Shown: in pieces, positions 59,757-64,000 of the stretch | Position numbering within the stretch: the first letter of the stretch is position 1 | Layout: the number at the start of each line of letters is the position of its first letter | Origin: JAMZMI01 sp039970095 | Lineage (GTDB): Bacteria; Bacteroidota; Bacteroidia; Cytophagales; Cyclobacteriaceae | Assembly (NCBI GenBank): GCA_039970095.1 | Contig: JBDVMP010000075.1 | Location: 68,409-132,408, forward strand | Length of the DNA: 64,000 nt | Direction: 5' to 3' | The notes under the pieces: generated by a model | The model's input: only the letters and a program-made list of their open reading frames with translations | What the model was told of the DNA's origin: nothing | Database searches by the model: none | Position numbers and translations under genes: made by a program

Positions 59757-61619
59757 TTATTTCTCAGTGAAGATAAACAGAAGTTTACCCTTACATTCGG
59801 TTATTTCTCCTTCATTGGATCTGAAGCGTTCAATGTATAATCTGGCCTTTAACCAGTCATTTTGTTCTGAAAGAATTACAGGTTCTGTTGGTGTTAAAGA
59901 AGAGCGGTATCTTCCAGCACTCTCCATATCACTAAAATCATCATATACGCTTTTTAAATCAAACCTCAGCAGAGAGTCCGTTTCTTTTCTTGCCAGAATC
60001 AGTGCACCAGAATCAAGATTTAGAACAAGCTCCAGCCCATCTGACAATCCCAAAGAATCTATAGGCTTATTTTTTTGGTGAAGTGAGAATTCATAGTAAT
60101 ATTCAAAACCATCGATCTGAAGCAAACTGGTTTGAGATGGCGAAGCGTAAAACGTCGGGAACCATTCGTTCCCACCAGTATGCTTCTTCCCTGCCCTAAG
60201 CCCCATCAAGCGCATGGCTATGGCATTCTCTGATAGATTGTGTGCCTGAGCTATCTCACGAGTACTCTGAGTAAACCAACCTTCAATGGCATTTAATCCA
60301 TGAAAGTCTTCTAAATAACTGACAATAGAAACCACCTCGTTGTGCAGGCTATCCGTGAGTATATGATCGTTGGCATTGGGGTTGCCAAAACTTAGCCGTG
60401 TTGTATCGTTTTGATTCCAGATAGCTTCATTCTTGATGGTCTCATCCAATATTTCCGCATTTGTCAGAATCTTTTCCAGTCGCGCTACCTGACTCCTTTC
60501 GCTGGCATCAAACAAACCCCAGGGGCCAAATGAACACAGCAGAATGATGGTGAAAAGTGAAATCGGAATTAACCTTATGTCTTTTCCGCTTACCACCATG
60601 TAAATGGATACACCAGAAAGCCACATGGCCAGTAAAATGGCTATGTATCTATTGATCGTAATACCATAGTCAGCCACCCTGATGCCAATGGCAAAATACA
60701 ACATGACTATCATGGGGATCAGCACCCAAAAATATCCTTTACTCAAAAATGCAAGTGGGCTTTTGTTTTCACGGAGCGAGTATGGGTATGATAGCAACAT
60801 GGCCAGCGTTCCTAATACCGCTACAGCAATAACCATATAGGTAATGATACCCGAGGGCCAGTCCCAGGCAAGGATGATCTTAATGGAATAGCTATAAAGA
60901 ATAAGGAAGTAAAGCCCCAATAGCGGTATAAGCACATAAAGAATGAAAGTGCGCAACCCTCTAGGGAAATCCACATTTAGGTCAAGGTCATCGTATTTAT
61001 CCGGTATGCCTGCTGCGAAAAACCATGTGTTAAATACTCCTGAAATGAACATGAATATCTCAAAATATCGCTTTTCATCCACATCCACTTTAAACAATTG
61101 ATCGAGTGCCAGCAATGCCAGCACGAGCCCAACATATAAAAATCCCGAATAAAGCACCGAGAGCAGAAAGCGCAGAAAAACCACGCGGTTGTACTGCCAG
61201 AACCCGTTTAAAGTGCCACGACTCAGGAATGGCGCAAATGAAACGAGCAGATGTGCAGCAATGGCCAAAATGCTGTAGCGTATATAAGGGATCTGCTTAT
61301 TGAGCGTATCCTCTGAGCCGGGCAAGTAGAAGTAAACACCCACTAGCAGCAAAACACCTACACCCCACGCAACTAACCTAAAAGCCCTACTTTGGTTGGA
61401 TGCCTTTGAAAAAACATCTATCGAAAGAAAAAGCGGTACACCCAAATATCCACACAGCAACAAGTTGATGAAGGGAAAAGCATTTTCGATTACGTTTTCT
61501 TTTTCGAATAGAAAAATGGCAAAAAACACCGCCACGCATGCAGCCAGTATAACGAGCGGATGTTGGCGAAACGCAAGAACGGCCTGACGGTATAAATGGG
61601 ACAGTGAGGGTAGTTTCAT
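59757..61619 (-). CDS. DUF4153 membrane protein
   Basis: A 620-residue polytopic protein with about 12 membrane segments in residues 20-375 and a C-terminal part of about 240 residues (including the conserved AIEGWFTQSTREIAQ region) that is soluble. The pattern ILYVLIPLLGLYFLILYSYSIKIIL after RTF and the spacing fit DUF4153, a family of unknown function common in Bacteroidota. It is a single gene, with a 127-bp gap to the propeller gene upstream. The function is not assigned. Confidence 0.8.
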   Translation of the reverse strand: MKLPSLSHLYRQAVLAFRQHPLVILAACVAVFFAIFLFEKENVIENAFPFINLLLCGYLGVPLFLSIDVFSKASNQSRAFRLVAWGVGVLLLVGVYFYLPGSEDTLNKQIPYIRYSILAIAAHLLVSFAPFLSRGTLNGFWQYNRVVFLRFLLSVLYSGFLYVGLVLALLALDQLFKVDVDEKRYFEIFMFISGVFNTWFFAAGIPDKYDDLDLNVDFPRGLRTFILYVLIPLLGLYFLILYSYSIKIILAWDWPSGIITYMVIAVAVLGTLAMLLSYPYSLRENKSPLAFLSKGYFWVLIPMIVMLYFAIGIRVADYGITINRYIAILLAMWLSGVSIYMVVSGKDIRLIPISLFTIILLCSFGPWGLFDASERSQVARLEKILTNAEILDETIKNEAIWNQNDTTRLSFGNPNANDHILTDSLHNEVVSIVSYLEDFHGLNAIEGWFTQSTREIAQAHNLSENAIAMRLMGLRAGKKHTGGNEWFPTFYASPSQTSLLQIDGFEYYYEFSLHQKNKPIDSLGLSDGLELVLNLDSGALILARKETDSLLRFDLKSVYDDFSDMESAGRYRSSLTPTEPVILSEQNDWLKARLYIERFRSNEGEITECKGKLLFIFTEK

Positions 61620-61746
61620 AGCAGGGTTTTGGTTTCGAATTTAATCTTTAATCCAACAGCTCCCAACTCGTCCTGCAAAACCACTATACTGCAGGCTTCT
61701 GATCACCCTGGCTCAGACTATAAACATAGGTCACCTCCTGCCACAA

Positions 61747-63048
61747 CTATCTCGGGTTTTTCGGATTCAATCCACCCTCAAAAATTTCACCCCCAGGGAT
61801 GAATAAGAAAAGCTTGCCTCTGCGATCACTTTCCCCTATAAATATGGTGCCATCACTCCCAGTGGTCATAGCATCAAATTGATAGGCTCTTTTTGCATAG
61901 TAGGGACTATGATCTACGGACAAATAGCTCCAGTTTGTGAAACCATTATTCGCCTTTGTGTCATAAGAAAAAAGCTTCCCTGGCTGCCCTAGTTCCCCTG
62001 CAATCAGATAGAGGTTGCCATCCTGCCCGAGCGTCATACCCCTAACTCTTCGAGACACTCTCGGTTTCCCTAAATCTATTAGTTTGCCTTCATCCAGATG
62101 GATTTTGAATATGAACCCATCACTGGTGCTTCCCCATATCACCTTATCAGGAGCAATGATCAGCTGCTCTACCACCGGATAACCGGTATAATTCCAGGAC
62201 TCCCAGTACTCCCCAGGTAGTCGCATGTTGGTATATTCAAATGCTTTCGTTTTGGGATCGAAGATTGCTATCAGTCCATCATTGGCTGCTGTGAGTACCC
62301 GACCATCGTCCAGACAAACCAGAGAACGGGGCACACTCCGCCACGAACGCTCTGGCCCAGAAAATATCAGCGTGTCCAACAACTTGCCATAATCTACCAT
62401 TTGTTTTGATTGCACGTCTAATTGGAAAAAATGGGCATCCGGATAGGTAATTCCATAAATCAGTTGATTTTGTTGGTCCATGGTCATAGTATAAACAGAA
62501 TTATTTTTTATTACTACACCCAGTTCTTCAACGTCTGCCTGATCTTCGATAAGCGACACCTTTTCTCTGTTTTCTTTGGTATTGTATTTCAGAATCCGCC
62601 CTCCTGCATAGTCCGCATGATAGTGCTTTATATCCTTCCATAGCTGATGCTCTATTTGTCTGTGCCCGCCCGGAAAATCTCTGGTCAACGGGATTTCATC
62701 TAATAAATTGAGGCCTGTACCTAGGTATATATTTCCTTCTGCATCCTGTACCATGGCATGATGCACCCCTTGGGCTTTTGGCAGCTGCCCAAGTGGGCGA
62801 ACCTTGTTGATATAAGGGTCAAAAACGAAAAGGTAGGCCTGCTTGCCACTGGTAGCGCCATACACATAGCCATCTTGTCCGGAAAGTAGCGCGGATATAC
62901 GGCTATTATCGGCGGGTATTTCTGTCACGCCCGGGTATCCCAGATCCCGATAATCCAATCGATGGTTACCAAAATTGGGGCTGATCCATTTTTGTGAAAA
63001 CACAGCAAAGGATAGCAGTAAAAATAGTGTGGTATATAGGAATTTCAT
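61747..63048 (-). CDS. exported beta-propeller protein of unknown function
   Basis: A 433-residue protein with a signal peptide (MKFLYTTLFLLLSFAVFSQ) and about six to seven repeated blades: LLSGQDGYVYGATSGKQAYLFVFDP, VQDAEGNIYLGTGLNLL, MDQQNQLIYGITYPDAHFFQLDV, LDDGRVLTAANDGLIAIFDPKTKAFEY, TLGQDGNLYLIAGELGQPGKLFSYDT and MTTGSDGTIFIGESDRRGKLFLF. The D-G-x-I/L-Y-x-G pattern is that of quinoprotein/NHL-like propellers. The catalytic role, if any, is unknown. It lies 24 bp after a related propeller gene in one operon. Confidence 0.75.
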   Translation of the reverse strand: MKFLYTTLFLLLSFAVFSQKWISPNFGNHRLDYRDLGYPGVTEIPADNSRISALLSGQDGYVYGATSGKQAYLFVFDPYINKVRPLGQLPKAQGVHHAMVQDAEGNIYLGTGLNLLDEIPLTRDFPGGHRQIEHQLWKDIKHYHADYAGGRILKYNTKENREKVSLIEDQADVEELGVVIKNNSVYTMTMDQQNQLIYGITYPDAHFFQLDVQSKQMVDYGKLLDTLIFSGPERSWRSVPRSLVCLDDGRVLTAANDGLIAIFDPKTKAFEYTNMRLPGEYWESWNYTGYPVVEQLIIAPDKVIWGSTSDGFIFKIHLDEGKLIDLGKPRVSRRVRGMTLGQDGNLYLIAGELGQPGKLFSYDTKANNGFTNWSYLSVDHSPYYAKRAYQFDAMTTGSDGTIFIGESDRRGKLFLFIPGGEIFEGGLNPKNPR

Positions 63049-63072
63049 TTTGATAATGCTTTTGATGATAAT

Positions 63073-64000
63073 TTATTCTGGTAGTGCTATGCTGAACAGC
63101 GCCATAGAGTAGTTCCAGGTTCCTTCTATGATCCCCGCTACATATTTGGGCTCATTCTCTTCTACTGCCCCGGCAAAATATAGCTTGTTATCCACCGGAC
63201 TGTATACGGCTGCACCTAAACCAAATATTTTGCGCCCATCATCTGTTTCCATAATCCCCAGTTCACGCCTCTTGGCTGTGGCTATGTCATATTCCACTAG
63301 CACAGAAGTAGGTGGCTGTTTGCGCCCACTAAGCTTTGCTGTAAAGTTTCGCTCGTCCTGCACATCCCACGATTCGGCAGAATAATCAAAAGAAACTGAC
63401 ACAACTGGAGCAAAATAGGCTTTGTTATTAGCCAAGGCAAAGGCCAGGGTAGCGATAGGAATTTTCTTGGGATCAGCTTCCAGATATCGGTCAGCACACA
63501 TCAGGCACAGCGGGATCATTTCACCTTCAGGCCCTTTGTAGGGGTCATATCGAAACAGCCGACTATCCGAATTGCAAATGCCATAAAATACCCGTTCGTC
63601 TGGTTTCCACTCCAGAATTCTCCAAAGTGTCTTTCTATCTATAGAAGGATTAGACATGGTACGCGGCGAAACACGGGGATCATTGGGCACACGAATACTT
63701 GGCAAATCAAACGTACGATCAGCCACAGGATCATATTTCCAAATCCTGTTTACCGGAAATGAACCATATATATTACCTTCATCATCTGCTGCGATGGTGC
63801 GACAAATGTCCCAGTCATCCACACGGCCTTTATCTGAAGTAATCCCTTTTTTCAGATCGAAGCTGTAGAGATGACCATCTTCAGCCAGCCCATAGAGCTG
63901 TTCGCGCTCCTGATCTATGGCCATTCCGAGTAGACCTGAATTTTTGCTGATCATACCCAGGTTTGTAAGCTCTCTCGTGATTGGATCAAATTTGATCCAA
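63073..64000 (-). CDS. beta-propeller protein, 5' end cut by window
   Basis: The frame is open to the window's right edge (WIKFDPITRELTNLG precedes the first in-window Met at 63954), so the gene starts beyond 64000. The visible ~308 residues have several propeller blades similar to the next gene: MAIDQEREQLYGLAEDGHLYSFDLKKG, IAADDEGNIYGSFPVNRIWKYDP, ILEWKPDERVFYGICNSDSRLFRYDP, and AVYSPVDNKLYFAGAV near the end. The function is unknown. The pair of propeller genes probably arose by duplication. Confidence 0.7.
   Translation of the reverse strand, partial: WIKFDPITRELTNLGMISKNSGLLGMAIDQEREQLYGLAEDGHLYSFDLKKGITSDKGRVDDWDICRTIAADDEGNIYGSFPVNRIWKYDPVADRTFDLPSIRVPNDPRVSPRTMSNPSIDRKTLWRILEWKPDERVFYGICNSDSRLFRYDPYKGPEGEMIPLCLMCADRYLEADPKKIPIATLAFALANNKAYFAPVVSVSFDYSAESWDVQDERNFTAKLSGRKQPPTSVLVEYDIATAKRRELGIMETDDGRKIFGLGAAVYSPVDNKLYFAGAVEENEPKYVAGIIEGTWNYSMALFSIALPE

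Overview
The window reads as a chromosome segment from a member of the Bacteroidota, most likely a marine Cytophagales-type bacterium (inferred from gene content; no rRNA is present). Supporting signs are promoter -7 boxes of the TAnnTTTG type, a TonB receptor with a CarboxypepD_reg-like N-terminus, DUF2141, DUF4136 and DUF6495 proteins, many lipoproteins with short signal peptides, and few Shine-Dalgarno sequences. Three Na+-coupled carriers (SSS, SNF and NhaC families) and three sulfotransferases fit a saline habitat. No tRNA, rRNA, CRISPR array, prophage or classical insertion sequence was recognised.

Layout. 1-7 kb: the end of an FtsX/MacB-type permease, a decayed rlmF fragment, a thioredoxin-fold protein without its cysteines, intact rlmF, a YfcE-like phosphoesterase and an exported TPR-CHAT protein. 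7-15 kb: a surface-glycan or natural-product locus with a two-domain glycosyltransferase, two GT4 glycosyltransferases, three tandem sulfotransferases and a cyclic-peptide-type ABC exporter. 15-29 kb: Na+/solute symporter, pckA with a LacI-type palindrome in its promoter, lipoprotein peptidases (M28, M49), an SMP-30-like lipoprotein, a DEAD-box helicase, a fatty acid desaturase and aldose 1-epimerase. 29-38 kb: a histidine kinase with an extracellular solute-binding sensor, an amidohydrolase, and a five-gene operon running from a TonB receptor to a LytS/LytR pair. 38-49 kb: acyl-CoA dehydrogenase behind twin palindromic operators, SNF and NhaC carriers, and lysine/diaminopimelate genes (dapD, TPR lipoprotein, lysA). 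49-54 kb: a tightly coupled iron operon of an MntR-like repressor, a membrane-anchored DtxR-FeoA fusion, and FeoB split into GTPase and permease. 54-64 kb: mnmE, then a GIY-YIG nuclease gene flanked on both sides by a family of structured palindromes, a NEW3-ABC transporter trio, a DUF4153 membrane protein and two beta-propeller genes, the last cut by the window edge.

The strongest candidate for something undescribed is the GIY-YIG gene with its palindrome arrays (55.6-56.6 kb). Four hairpins share an asymmetric TA bulge. Three of them, plus a minimal fifth form, also share a GTC/CT internal loop. Their stems differ by compensatory changes, and they are arranged as facing pairs on either side of the nuclease, much as REP sequences flank RAYT transposase genes. 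Other points of interest are the sulfotransferase triplet beside a peptide-type exporter, the membrane-tethered DtxR-FeoA protein, the PLOD-like/GT-D-like glycosyltransferase fusion, and several well-placed palindromic operators.
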